Source: Agelas oroides (taxonomy: Eukaryota > Porifera > Demospongiae > Agelasida > Agelasidae). From it: a DNA stretch of 64,000 nucleotides. Under the pieces are notes generated by a model, which searched no databases, was not told where the DNA came from, and saw only the letters and a list, made by a program, of their open reading frames with translations. The stretch spans positions 4,713,262-4,777,261 of the forward strand of contig OX422198.1 in the NCBI GenBank assembly GCA_949130485.1, given 5' to 3'. Positions 33,993 to 48,512 of the stretch are shown here, one piece after another. The translations under genes were made by a program, and so were the position numbers. How positions within the stretch are numbered: position 1 is the first letter of the stretch; each line of letters starts with the position of its first letter.

Positions 33993-36900
33993 TTGACTGT
34001 CCTTGAGTCCACTACACTCTACCTTGGTTCTCCTTGGGTCTACTTGACTCTACTACACAATACCATGGCTCTACTTGGCTCTACTACACTCTACCATGGC
34101 TCTACTTGGCTCTACTTGACTCTACAACACTATACCATGGCTCTACTCCATTGTACCATGGCTCTACTTGACAGTACATGACTCTACTACATTCTACCAT
34201 GGCTCTACTTGACTCTACTACATTCTACGATGGCTCTACTTGGCTCTGCTTGACTCTACTACACTATACCATTGCTAGACCTGGCTCTACTTGTCTGTAC
34301 TTCGCTCTACCTTTGCTCTACTACATCCTACCATGGATCCACGTGACTCTACTTGACTCTACTACACTCTACCATGTGTCTACCTGGCTCTACTACATTC
34401 TACCATGGCTCTACTTGACTCTACATGACTCTACTACATTCTACCATGGCTCAACTTGGCTCTACTTGACTCTACTACACTCTACCATGGCTCTACTCCA
34501 TTGTACCATGGCTCTACTTGACACTACATGATTCTACTAAGTTCTATAGTGTACCGTGGCTCTTCTTGACTCTACTTCACTCTCCTACACCCTACCATTG
34601 CTCTGCGTGGCTCTACTACAGTCTACCATGGCTCTACTTTGCTCTACTTGACTCTACTACACTCTACCATTGCTCTGCTTGTCTCTACTTGACTCTACTA
34701 CACCCTACCATGGATCTACTTGGCTCTTCTACACTCTACGATGTCTCTATTTGGCTCTACTTGACCCTACTACACTATATCATTGCTAGACCTGGCTGTA
34801 CTTGTCTGTAGTACACTCTACCTTGGCTCTACTACATCCTACAATGGATCCTCGTGACTCTACTTGACTCTACCACCCTCTACCATGGATTTTCCTGGCT
34901 CTACTACATTCTACCATGGTTCCAATTGAATCTACTACACCCTACCATAGCTCTACTCCATTGTACCATGGCTCTACTTGACACTACATGACTCTACTAC
35001 ATTCTACCATTGCTCTACTTCACTGTACTACATTCTACGATGACTCTACTTGGCTCTACTTGACTCTACTACACTATACCTTTGCTAGACCTCGCTCTAC
35101 TTGTCTCTACTACACTCTACCTTGGCTCTACTTGGCTCTACTACACTCTACTATGGCTCTACTTGGCTCTACTACACTATACCATGGCTCTACTCCATTG
35201 TACCATGGCTCTACTTGACACTAGATCACTCTACTACATTCTACCATGGCTCTCCTTTACTCTACTACATTCTACGATGGCTCTACTTTGCTGTACTTGA
35301 CTCTACTACACTATACCATTGCTAGAGCTGGCTCTACTTGTCTCTACTTCACTCTACCTTAGCTGTACTACATCCTACCATGGATCCACGTGACTCTACT
35401 TGACTCTACTACACTCTACCACGGCTCTACCTGGCTCTACTACATTCTACCATGGCTCTACTTGACTCTACATGACTCTACTACATTCTACCATGGCTCT
35501 CCTTGACTCTGCTTGAGTCCACTACACTCTACCTTGACTCTACTTGGCTCTACTTGACTCTGCTTGAGTCCACTACACTCTACCTTGACTCTACTTGGCT
35601 GTACTTGACTCTACTACACACTACCATGGCTCTACTTGGCTCTACTACACTCTACCATGGCTCTACTTGGCTCTACTTGACTCTACTACATTCTATCATG
35701 TCTCTACCACATTCTACCATAGATCTACTTGACTCTACTTGACTGTACTACATTCTTCCATGGCTCTACTTGACTCTACGTAACTATACTCCACTCTACC
35801 TTGGCTCTACTACATTCTGCCATGGCTCCACGTGACTCTACTTGACTCTACTGCATTCTACCATGGTTCTACCTGGCTGTACTACATTCTACCATGGCTC
35901 TACTTGGCTCTACATGACTCTACTACATGCTACCGTGGCTCTACTTGACTCTACATGACCCTACTACACTCTACCATGGCTCTACTCCATTGTACCATGG
36001 CTCTACTTGACACTACATCACTCTACTACATTGTACCATGGCTCTACTTGTCTCTACATGACTCTACTACATGCTACCGTGGGTCTACCCCATTGTACCA
36101 TGGGTCTACTTGACACTACATGATTCTACTAAATTCTACCATGACTCTTCCTGACTCTACTTGACTCTCCTACACTCTACCGTTGCTCTACTTGGCTCTA
36201 CTCGACTCTACCACACTCTACCATGACTCTACTTGGCTCTACTTGGCTCTACTTCACTCTACTACACCCTTCCATGGCTCAACTCAATTGTACCATGGCT
36301 CTACTTGACACTACATGACTTTACTAGATTCTACCATGGCTCTACTTGACTGTACTACACACGACGATGGCTCTACTTGGCTCTACTTGACTCTACTACA
36401 CTATACCATTGCTAGACCTGGCTCTCCTTGTCTCTACTACACTCTACCTTGGCTCTACTACATCCTACCATGGATCCACGTGACTCTACTTGACTCTACT
36501 ACACTCTACCATGGCTCTACCTGGCTCTACTACATTCTACCATGGCTCTACTTGACTCTACATGACTCTACTACATTCTACCATGGCTCAACTTGGCTCT
36601 ACTTGACTCTATACTACACTCTACCATGGCTCTACTCCATTGTACCATGGCTGTACTTGACATCACATGATTCTACTAAGTTCTACCGTGGCTCTTCTTG
36701 ACTCTACTCGACTCTCCTACACCCTACCATTGCTCTACGTGGCTCTACTACACTCTACCATGGCTCTACTTTGCTCTACTTGACTATACTACACTCTACC
36801 ATGGCTCTACTTGTCTCTACTTCACTCTACTACACTCTACCATGTCTCTACTACATTCGACCATTGCTCCACGTCACTCTACTTGACTCTACTACATTCT

Positions 36901-38047
36901 ACAATAGCTCTACTTGACTCTACTACACTATACCATGGCTCTACTTGGCTCTACATGACTCTACTACATGCTACCGTGGCTCTACTTGGCTCTACCTCAC
37001 TCTACTACACTCTTCCATGGATCTACTTTGCTCTACTACACTCTACGATGGCCCTATTTGGCTCTACTTGACTCTACTACACTATATCATTGCTAGACCT
37101 GGCTGTACTTGTCTCTACTACACTCTACCTTGGCTCTACTACATCCTACCATGGATCCTCGTGACTCTACTTGACTCTACCACACTCTACCATGGCTCTA
37201 CCTGGCTCTACTACATTCTACCATGGTTCTACTTGACTCTGCATGATCATACTACATTCTACCATGGCTCTACTTGACTCTACTTGACTCTACTACACTA
37301 TACCATGGCTCTACTCCATTGTACCATGGCTCTACTTGAAACTACATGACTCTACTACATTCTACCATGGCTCTACTTGACTCTACTACATTCTACGATG
37401 GCTCTACTTGTCTCTACTTGACTCTACTACACTCTACCTTGGCTCTAGTACATCCTACCATGGATCCACGTGACTCTACTTGCCTCTACTACACTCTACC
37501 ATGGCTATACCTGGCTCTACTACATTCTACCATGGCTCTACTTGACTCTACATGACTCTACTACATTCTACCATCGCTCAACTTGACTCTACTTGAGTCC
37601 ACTACACTCTACTTTGGCTCTACTTGGCTCTACTTGCCTCTACTACACACTACCATGGCTCTACTTGGGTCTAGTACACTCTACCATGGCTCAACTTGGC
37701 TCTACTTGACTCTACTACAGTATATCATGGCTCTCCTCCATTGTACAATGGCTCTACTTGACACTAAATGACTCTACTACATTCTACCATGGCTCTACTT
37801 GACTGTACTACATTCTACGATTGCTCTATACTTGGCTCTACTTGACTATACTACACTATACCATTGCTAGACCTGGCTCTACTTCTCTCTACTTCACTCT
37901 ACCTTGGCTCTACTACATCCTACCATGGATCCACGTGACTCTACTTGACTCTACTACACTCTACCATCGCTCTACCTAGCTCTACTACATTCTACCATGG
38001 CTCTACTTGATTCTACATGACTCTACTACATTCTACCATGGCTCTAC
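33993..38047 (+). repeat. About 4.05-kb HOR of block D, copy 1
   Basis: The variant order starting with CTTGAGTCCACTACACTC and the CACAATACC monomer recurs at 38,048 (offset 4,055). The ATTGCTCTGCTTG marker is at 34,671 and 38,719 (4,048). Content corresponds, inverted, to blocks A and C. For example, the monomers around 38,048-38,236 are the reverse-complement equivalent of 4,944-5,132 and 30,053-30,241. Confidence 0.7.
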
Positions 38048-39770
38048 TTGACTCTCCTTGAGTCCACTACACTCTACCTTGGTTCTACTTGGCTCTACTT
38101 GACTCTACTACACAATACCATGGCTCTACTTGGCTCTACTACACTCTACCATGGCTCTACTTGGCTCTACTTGACTCTACTTCACTATACCATGGCTCTA
38201 CTCCATTGTACCATGGCTCTACTTGACACTACATGACTCTACTACATTCTACCATGGCTCTACTTGACTCTACTACATTCTACGATGGCTCTACTTGGCT
38301 CTGCTTGACTCTACTACACTATACCATTGCTAGACCTGGCTCTACTTGTCTGTACTTCGCTCTACCTTTGCTCTACTACATCCTACCATGGATCCACGTG
38401 ACTCTACTTGACTCTACTACACTCTACCATGGGTCTACCTGCCTCTACTACATTCTACTATGGCTCTACTTGACTCTACATGACTGTACTACATTCTACC
38501 ATGGCTCAACTTGGCTCTACTTGACTCTACTACACTCTACCATGGCTCTACTCCATTGTACCATGGCTCTACTTGACACTACATGATTCTACTAAGTTCT
38601 ACCGTGGCTCTTCTTGACTCTACTTGACTCTCCTACACCCTACCATTGCTCTACGTGGCTCTACTACACTCTACCATGGCTCCACTTTGCTCTACTTGAC
38701 TCTACTACACTCTACCATTGCTCTGCTTGTCTCTACTTGACTCTACTACATCCTACCATTTCTCTATTACATTCGAACATTGTTCCACGTGACTCTACTT
38801 GACTCTACTACATTCTACAATAGCTCTACTTGACTCTACTACACTATACCATGGCTCTACTTGACTCTACTACACTATACCATGGCTCTACTTGGCTCTA
38901 CATGACTCTACTACATGCTACCGTGGCTCAACTTGGCTCTACCTCACTCTACTACACTCTACCATGGATCAACTTGGCTCTACTACACTCTACGATGGCT
39001 CTATTTGGCTCTACTTGACTCTACTACACTATATCATTGCTAGACCTGGCTGTACTTGTCTCTAGTACACCCTACCTTGGCTCTACTACATCCTACCATG
39101 GATCCTCGTGACTCTACTTGACTCTACCACACTCTACCATGGCTCTTCCTGGCTCTACTACATTCTACCATGGTTCCAATTGAATCTACTACACTCTACC
39201 ATAGCTCTACTCCATTGTACCATGGCTCTACTTGACACTACATGACTCTACTACATTCTACCATAGCTCTACTTCACTCTACTACATTCTACGATGGATC
39301 TACTTGGCTCTACTTGACTCTACTACACTATACCATTGCTAGACCTCGCTCTACTTGTCTCTACTACACTCTACCTTGACTCTACTACATCCTACCATGG
39401 TTCCACGTCACTCTTCTTGACTCTACTACACTCTACCATGGCTCTACCTGGCTCTACTACATTCTACCATGGCTCTACTTGACTCTACATGACTCTACTA
39501 CATTCTACCATGGCTCTACTTGACTCTACTTCAGTCCACTACACTCTACTTTGGCTCTACTTGGCTCTACTTGCCTCTACTACACACTACCATGGCTCTA
39601 CTTGGCTCTACTACACTCTACTATGGTTCTACTTAGCTCTACTACACTATACCATGGCTCTACTCCATTGTACCATGGCTCTACTTGACACTAGATCACT
39701 CTACTACATTCTACCATGGCTCTACTTGGCTCTACTACACTCTACCATGGCTCAACTTGGCTCTACTTGA
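38048..39770 (+). repeat. About 4.05-kb HOR of block D, partial copy 2
   Basis: Parallels 33,993 onward through the CTCTCCTACACCC monomer, the CAATTGAATC monomer (about 39,177) and the GACACTAGATCAC monomer (about 39,688, compare 35,218). After that the order changes. Confidence 0.65.
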
Positions 39771-40380
39771 CTCTACTACATTCTACCATGTCTCTACCAC
39801 ATTCTACCATAGCTCTACTTGACTCTACTTGACTCTACTACATTCTGCCATGGCTCTACTTGATTCTACGTGACTGTACTACACTCTACCTTGGCTCTAC
39901 TACATTCTGCCATGGCTCCACGTGACTCTACTTGACTCTACTGCATTCTACCATGGCTCTACCTGGCTGTACTACATTCTACCAAGGCTCTACTTGGCTC
40001 TACATTACTCTACTACATGCTACCGTGGCTCTACTTGACTCTATATGACCGTAGTACACTCTACCATGGCTCTACTCCATTGTACCATGGCTCTACTTGA
40101 CACTACATCACTCTACTACATTCTACCATGGCTCTACTTGTCTCTACATGACTCTACTACATGCTACCGTGGGTCTACCCCATTGTACCATGGCTCTACT
40201 TGACACTACATGATTCTACTAAATTCTACCATGGCTCTTCCTGACTCTACTTGACTCTCCTACACTCTACCGTTGCTCTACTTGGTTCTACTTGACACTA
40301 CTACACTCTACCCTGGGTCTACTCCATTCTATACCATGGCTGTACTTCACACTACATGGATCTACTACATTCTACCATTG
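39771..40380 (+). repeat. Transition satellite before the 2.7-kb HOR
   Basis: Satellite with CTCTACCACATTC, CTGCATTC, CATGCTACCGTGG and CCCCATTG variants, similar to about 35,690-36,180. Nothing else seen. Confidence 0.7.
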
Positions 40381-43168
40381 TTCCAATTGAATCTACTACA
40401 TGCTACCATGACTCTACTTGGCTCTACTCGACTCTACCACACTCTACCATGGCTCTAGTTGGCTCTACTTGGCTCTACTTGACTCTACTATACACTCTAC
40501 CATGGCTCAACTCAATTGTACCATGGCTCTACTTGACACTACATGACTCTACTACATTCTACCATGGCTCTACTTGACTGTACTACCCACTACGATGGCT
40601 GTACTTGGCTCTACTTGACTCTACTACACTATACCATTGCTAGACCTGGCTCTCCTTATCTCTACTACACTCTACCTTGGCTCTACTACATCCTACCATG
40701 GATCTACGTGACTCTACTTCACTCTACTACACTCTACCATGGCTCAACCTGGCTCTACTACATTCTACCATGGCTCTGCTTGACTCTACATGACTCTACT
40801 ACATTCTACCGTGGCTCTACTTGACTCTACATGACCCTACTACACTCTACCATGGCTCTACTTGGCTCTACTTGACTCTACTACAGACTACCATGTCTCT
40901 ACTTGGCTCTACTACACCCTACCATGGCTCTACTTGGCTCTACTTGACTCTACTACACTCTACCATTGCTATACCTGGCTCCACTTGTCTCTACTACACT
41001 CTACCTTGGCTCTACTACATCCTACCATGGATCCACGTGACTCTACTTGACACTACTACACTCTACCATGGTTCTACCTGGCTCTACTACATTATACCGT
41101 GCCTCTACTTGACTCTACATGACTCTACTACATTCTACCATGGCTCTACTTGACTCTACGTGAGTCCACTACACTCTACTTTGGCTCTGCTTGGCTCTAC
41201 TAGCCTCTACTACACACTACCATGCCTCTACTTGGCTCCACTACACTCTACCAGGGCTCTACTTGGCTCTACTTGACTCTACTACACTATACCATGGCTC
41301 TACTCCATTGTACCATGGCTTTACTTGACATTACATGACTCTACTACATTCTACCATGGGTCTACTTGACTCTACTACATTCTACGACGGCTCTACTTGG
41401 CTCTACTTGACTCTACTACACTATACCATTGCTAGACCTGGCTCTACTTGTCTCTACTTGACTCTACCTTGGCTCTACTGCATCCTACCATGGATCACGT
41501 GACTCTACTTGACTCTACTACACTCTACCATCGCTCTACCTGCCTCTACTACATGCTACCATGGCTATACTTGACTCTACATGACTCTATTACATTCTAC
41601 CATTGCTCTACTTGACTCTCCTTGAGTCCACTACACTCTACCTTGGCTCTACTTGGCTCTACTTGACTCTACTACACACTACCATGGCTCCACTTGGCTC
41701 TACTACACCCAACCATGGCTGTACTTGGCTGTCCTTGACTCTACTACACTATACCATGGCTCTACTCCATTGTACCATGGCTCTACTTGACACTACATGA
41801 CTCTACTACATTGTACCATGGCTCTCCTTGTATCTACTACATTCTACAATGGGTCTTCTCGGCTCTACTTGACTCTACTACACTTTACCATTGTTAGACC
41901 TGGCTCTACTTGTCTCTACTTCACTCTATCTTTGCTCTACTACATCCTACCATGGATCAACGTTACTCTACTTGACTCCACTTCACTCTACCATGGCTCT
42001 ACCTGGATCTCTTACAATCTACCATGGCTCTACTTGACTCTACATGACTCTACTACATTCTACCATGGCTCTACTTGACTCTACTTGAGTCCACTACACT
42101 CTACCTTGGCTATACTTGGCTCTACTTGACTCTACTACACACTACCATGGCTCTACTTGACTCTACTACACTCTATCATGGCTCTACTTGGCTCTACTTG
42201 ACTCTACTACACACTACCATGGCTCTACTTTGCTCTAGTACACTCTATCATGGCTCTACTTGGCTCTACTTGACTCTACTACACTCTACCATGTCTCTAC
42301 TACATTCTACCATGGCTCCACGTGACTCTACGTCATTCTACTATATTCTACCATTGCTCTACTTGAATCTGTATGCCTCTACTACATTCTACCATGGCTC
42401 TACTTCACTCTACTTCATTCTACGATGGCTCTACTTGGCTCTACTTGACTCTACTACACTATAGCATTGCTCTACCTGGCTCTACTACATTCTACCATGG
42501 TTCTACTTGACTCTGCATGATCATACTACATTCTACCATGGCTCTACTTCACTCTACCTGACTCTACTACATTCTACCATGGCTCCACGTGACTCTACTT
42601 GACTCTATTGCATTCTACCAATTAATGCTCTACCTGGCTCTACTACATTCTACCATGGCTTTACTTGGCTCTACATGACTCTACTACATGCTACCATGGC
42701 TGTACTTGAGTCTACTACACTCTACCATTGCTGTACTTGGCTCTACTTGACTCTACTACACTCTACCATGGCTCTACTCCATTGTAAACATGGCTCTTCT
42801 TCACACTACATGGCTCTACTACATTCTACCATGGTTCCAATTGAATCTACTACATTCTACCATAGCTCTACTCCATTGTACCATGGCTCTACTTGACACT
42901 ACATGAACCTACTACATTCTACCATAGCTCTACTTCACTCTACTACATTCTACGATGGCTCTACTTGGCTCTACTTGACTCTACTACACTATACCATTGC
43001 TAGACCTCGCTCTACTTGTCTCTACTACACTCTACCTTGGCTCTACTACATCCTATACCATGGAACCACGTGGCTCTACTTGACACTACTACACTGTACC
43101 ATGGCGCTACTCCATTCCATACCATGGCTCTACTTCACACTACATGGCTCTACTACATTCTACCATTG
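40381..43168 (+). repeat. 2.55-2.8-kb HOR, copy 1
   Basis: Starts at the marker TTCCAATTGAATC preceded by CCATTG. The next copies of this marker lie at 43,169, 45,961 and 48,513. Shared internal markers are CTACAGACTACCATG (about 40,883), CTAGCCTCTACTAC (about 41,198) and AATTAATGCTC (42,620). Confidence 0.85.
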
Positions 43169-45960
43169 TTCCAATTGAATCTACTACATTCTACCATGAC
43201 TCTACTTGGGTCTACTCGACTCTACCACACTCTACCATGGCTCTACTTGGCTCTACTTGACTCTACTATACACTCTACCATGGCTCAACTCAATTGTACC
43301 ATGGCTCTACTTGACACTACATGACTCTACTACATTCTACCATGGCTCTACTTGACTGTACTACACACTACGATGGCTCTACTTGGCTCTACTTGACTCT
43401 ACTACACTATATACGATTGCTAGACCTGTCTCTCCTTATCTCTACTACACTCTACCTTGGCTCTACTACATCCTACCATGGATCCACGTGACTCTACTTC
43501 ACTCTACTACACTCTACCATGGCTCAACCTGGCTCTACTACATTCTACCATGGCTCTGATTGACTCTACATGACTCTACTACATTCTACCGTGGCTCTAC
43601 TTGACTCTACATGACCCTACTACACTCTACCATGGCTCTACTTGGCTCTACTTGACTCTACTACAGACTACCATGTCTCTACTTGGCTCTACTACACCCT
43701 ACCATGGTTCTACTTGGCTCTACTTGACTCTACTACACTCTACCATTGCTATACCTGGCTCTACTTGTCTCTACTACACTCTACCTTGGCTCTACTACAT
43801 CCTACCATGGATCCACGTGACTCTACTTGACTCTACTACACTCTACCATGGCTCTACTTGGCTCTACGTGAGTCCACTACATTCTACTTTGGCTCTGCTT
43901 GGCTCTACTAGCCTCTACTACACACTACCATGCCTCTACTTGGCTCCACTACACTCTACAATGGCTCTACTTGGCTCTACTTGACTCTACTACACTATAC
44001 CATGGCTCTACTCCATTGTACCATGGCTTTACTTGACACTACATGACTCTACTACATTCTACCTTGGGTCTACTTGACTCTACTACATTCTACGACGGCT
44101 CTACTTGGCTCTACTTGACTCTACTACACTATACCATTGCTAGACCTGGCTCTACTTGTCTCTACTTCACTCTACCTTGGCTCTACTGCATCCTACCATG
44201 GATCCACGTGACTCTACTTGACTCTACTACACTCTACCATCGCTCTACCTGCCTCTACTACATGCTACCATGGCTCTACTTGACTCTACATGACTCTATT
44301 ACATTCTACCATTGCTCTACTTGACTCTCCTTGAGTCCACTACACTCTACCTTGGCTCTACTTGGCTCTACTTGACTCTACTACACACTACCATGGCTCC
44401 ACTTGGCTCTACTACACCCTACCATGGCTCTACTTGGCTGTCCTTGACTCTACTACACTATACCATGGCTCTACTCCATTGTACCATGGCTCTATTTGAC
44501 ACTACATGACTCTACTACATTGTACCATGGCTCTCCTTGTCTCTACTACATTCTACGATGGGTCTCCTTGGCTCTACTTGACTCTACTACACTATACCAT
44601 TGTTAGACCTGGCTCTACTTGTCTCTACTTCACTCTATCTTGGCTCTACTACATCCTACCATGGATCAACGTTACTCTACTTGACTCCACTTCACTCTAC
44701 CATGGCTCTACCTGGATCTCTTACAATCTACCATGGCTCTACTTGACTCTACATGACTCTACTACATTCTACCATTGATCAACGTTACTCTACTTGACTC
44801 CACTTCACTCTACCATGGCTCTACCTGGATCTCTTACAATCTACCATGGCTCTACTTGACTTTACTTGAGTCCACTACACTCTACCTTGGCTCTACTTGG
44901 CTCTACTTGGCTCTACTACACACTACCATGGCTCTACTTGGCTCTACTACACTCTATCATGGCTCTACTTGGCTCTACTTGACTCTACTACACACTACCA
45001 TGGCTCTACTTGGCTCTACTACACTCTATCATGGCTCAACTTGGCTCTACTTGACTCTACTACACTTTACCATGTCTCTACTACATTCTACCATGGCTCA
45101 ACGTGACTCTACATCATTCTACTATATTCTACCATTGCTCTACTTGAATCTGTATGCCTCTACTACATTCTACCATGGCTCTACTTCACTCTACTTCATT
45201 CTACGATGGCTCTACTTGGCTCTACTTGACTCTACTACACTATAGCATTGCTCTACCTGGCTCTACTACATTCTACCATGGTTCTACTTGACTCTGCATG
45301 ATCATACTACATTCTACCATGGCTCTACTTGACTCTACCTGACTCTACTACATTCTACCATGGCTCCACATGACTCTACTTGACTCTACTGCATTCTACC
45401 AATTAATGCTCTACCTGGCTCTACTACATTCTACCATGGCTCTACTTGGCTCTACATGACTCTACTACATGCTACCATGGCTCTACTTGACTCTACTTGA
45501 GTCTACTACACTCTACCATTGCTGTACTTGGCTCTACTTGACTCTACTACACTCTACCATGGCTCTACTCCATTGTATACCATGGCTCTTCTTCACACTA
45601 CATGGCTCTACTACATTCTACCATGGTTCCAATTGAATCTACTACACTCTACCATAGCTCTACTCCATTGTACCATGGCTCTACTTGACACTACATGACC
45701 CTACTACATTCTACCATAGCTCTACTTCACTCTACTACATTCTACGATGGCTCTACTTGGCTCTACTTGACTCTACTACACTATACCATTGCTAGACCTC
45801 GCTCTACTTGTCTCTACTACACTCTACCTTGGCTCTACTACATCCTATACCATGGAACCACGTGGCTCTACTTGACACTACTACACTGTACAATGGCTCT
45901 ACTCCATTCCATACCATGGCTCTACTTCACACTACATGGCTCTACTACATTCTACCATTG
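43169..45960 (+). repeat. 2.55-2.8-kb HOR, copy 2
   Basis: Second copy, 2,792 bp, with CTACAGACTACCATG near 43,662, CTAGCCTCTACTAC near 43,908 and AATTAATGCTC at 45,401. It lacks a stretch present in copy 1 near 41,060-41,160, and contains a local repeat of the ATCAACGTTACTC monomer run at about 44,665 and 44,775. Confidence 0.85.
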
Positions 45961-48512
45961 TTCCAATTGAATCTACTACATTCTACCATGACTCTACTTG
46001 GGTCTACTCGACTCTACCACACTCTACCATGGCTCTACTTGGCTCTACATGGCTCTACTACACTATACCATTGCTAGACCTGGCTCTCCTTATCTCTACT
46101 ACACTCTACCTTGGCTCTACTACATCCTACCATGGATCCACGTGACTCTACTTCACTCTACTACACTCTACCATGGCTCAACCTGGCTCTACTACATTCT
46201 ACCTTGGCTCTGCTTGACTCTACATGACTCTACTACATTCTACCGTGGCTCTACTTGACTCTACATGACCCTACTACACTCTACCATGGCTCTACTTGGC
46301 TCTACTTGACTCTACTACAGACTACCATGTCTCTACTTGGCTCTACTACACCCTACCATGGCTCTACTTGGCTCTACTTGACTCTACTACACTCTACCAT
46401 TGCTATACCTGGCTCTACTTGTCTCTACTACACTCTACCTTGGCTCTACTACATCCTACCATGGATCCACGTGACTCTACTTGACTCTACTACACTCTAC
46501 CATGGTTCTACCTGGCTCTACTACATTATACCGTGCCTCTACTTGACTCTACATGACTCTACTACATTCTACCATGGCTCTACTTGACTCTACGTGAGTC
46601 CACTACACTCTACTTTGGCTCTGCTTGGCTCTACTAGCCTCTACTACACACTACCATGCCTCTACTTGGCTCCACTACACTCTACCATGGCTCTACTTGG
46701 CTCTACCTGACTCTACTACACTATACCATGGTTCTACTCCATTGTACCATGGCTCTACTTGACACTACATGACTCTACTACATTCTACCATGGGTCTACT
46801 TGACTCTACTACACTATACCATTGCTAGACCTGGCTCTACTTGTCTCTACTTCACTCTACCTTGGGTCTTCTGCATCCTACCATGGATCCACGTGACTCT
46901 ACTTGACTCTACTACACTCTACCATCGCTCTACCTGCCTCTACTACATGCTACCATGGCTCTACTTGACTCTACATGACTCTATTACATTCTACCATTGC
47001 TCTACTTGACTCTCCTTGAGTCCACTACACACTACCATGGCTCCACTTGGCTCTACTACACCCTACCATGGCTCTACTTGGCTGTCCTTGACTCTACTAC
47101 ACTATACCATGACTCTACTCGATTGAACCATGGCTCTACTTGACACTACATGACTCTACTACATTGTACCATGGCTCTCCTTGTCTCTACTACATTCTAC
47201 GATGGGTCTCCTTGGCTCTACTTGACTCTACTACACTATACCATTTTTAGACCTGGCTGTACTTGTCTCTACTTCACTCTACCTTGGCTCTACTATATCC
47301 TATCATGGATCAACGTTACTCTACTTGACTCTAACATGGCTCTATCTGGATCTCTTACAATCTACCATGGCTCTACTTGACTCTACATGACTCTACTACA
47401 TTCTACCATGGCTCTACTTGACTCTACTTGAGTCCACTACACTCTACCTTGGCTCTACTTGGCTCTACTTGACTCTACTACACACTACCATGGCTCTACT
47501 TGGCTCTACTACACTCTATCATGGCTCTACTTGGCTCTACTTGACTCTACTACACACTACTATGGCTCTACTTGGCTCTACTACACTCTATCATGGCTCT
47601 ACTTGACTCTACTACACTCTACCATGTCTGTACTACATTCTACCATGGCTCCACGTGACTCTACGTCATTCTACTATATTCTACCATTGCTCTACTTGAA
47701 TCTGTATGCCTCTACTACATTCTACCATGGCTCTACTTCACTCTACTTCATTCTACGATGGCTCTACTTGGCTCTACTTGACTCTACTACACTATAGCAT
47801 TGCTCTACCTGGCTCTACTACATTCTACCATGGTTCTACTTGACTCTGCATGATCATACTATATTCTACCATGGCTCTACTTGACTCTACCTTACTCTAC
47901 TACATTCTACCATGGCTCCACGTGACTCTACTTGACTCTACTGCATTCTACCAATTAATGCTCTACCTGGCTCTACTACATTCTACCATGGCTCTACTTG
48001 GCTCTACATGACTCTACTACATGCTACCATGGCTCTACTTGACTCTACTTGAGTCTACTACACTCTACCATTGCTGTACTTGGCTCTACTTGACTCTACT
48101 ACACTCTACCATGGCTCTACTCCATTGTATACCATGGCTCTTCTTCCCACTACATGGCTCTACTACATTCTACCATGGTTCCAATTGAATCTACTACACT
48201 CTACCATAGCTCTACTCCATTGTACCATGGCTCTACTTGACACTACATGACCCTACTATATTCTACCATAGCTCTACTTCACTCTACTACATTCTACGAT
48301 GGCTCTACTTGGCTCTACTTGACTCTACTACACTATACCATTGCTAGACCTCGCTCTACTTGTCTCTACTACACTCTACCTTGGTTCTACTACATCCTAT
48401 ACCATGGAACCACGTGGTTCTACTTGACACTACTACACTGTACCATGGCTCTACTCCATTCCATACCATGGCTCTACTTCACACTACATGGCTCTACTAC
48501 ATTCTACCATTG
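45961..48512 (+). repeat. 2.55-2.8-kb HOR, copy 3
   Basis: Third copy, 2,552 bp. It is shorter partly because about 138 bp is missing near 46,040, where the CTACATGGCTC monomer joins straight to the GCTAGACCTGG monomer (compare 43,250-43,417 in copy 2). AATTAATGCTC is at 47,953. Confidence 0.85.

Noticed and set aside
42618..42631. TTAA insertion as a piggyBac-type excision footprint
   Set aside because: TTAA-specific elements usually excise precisely and leave the original TTAA. Here TTAA is a gain in a site that lacked it, and a simple 4-bp slip or insertion explains it as well.
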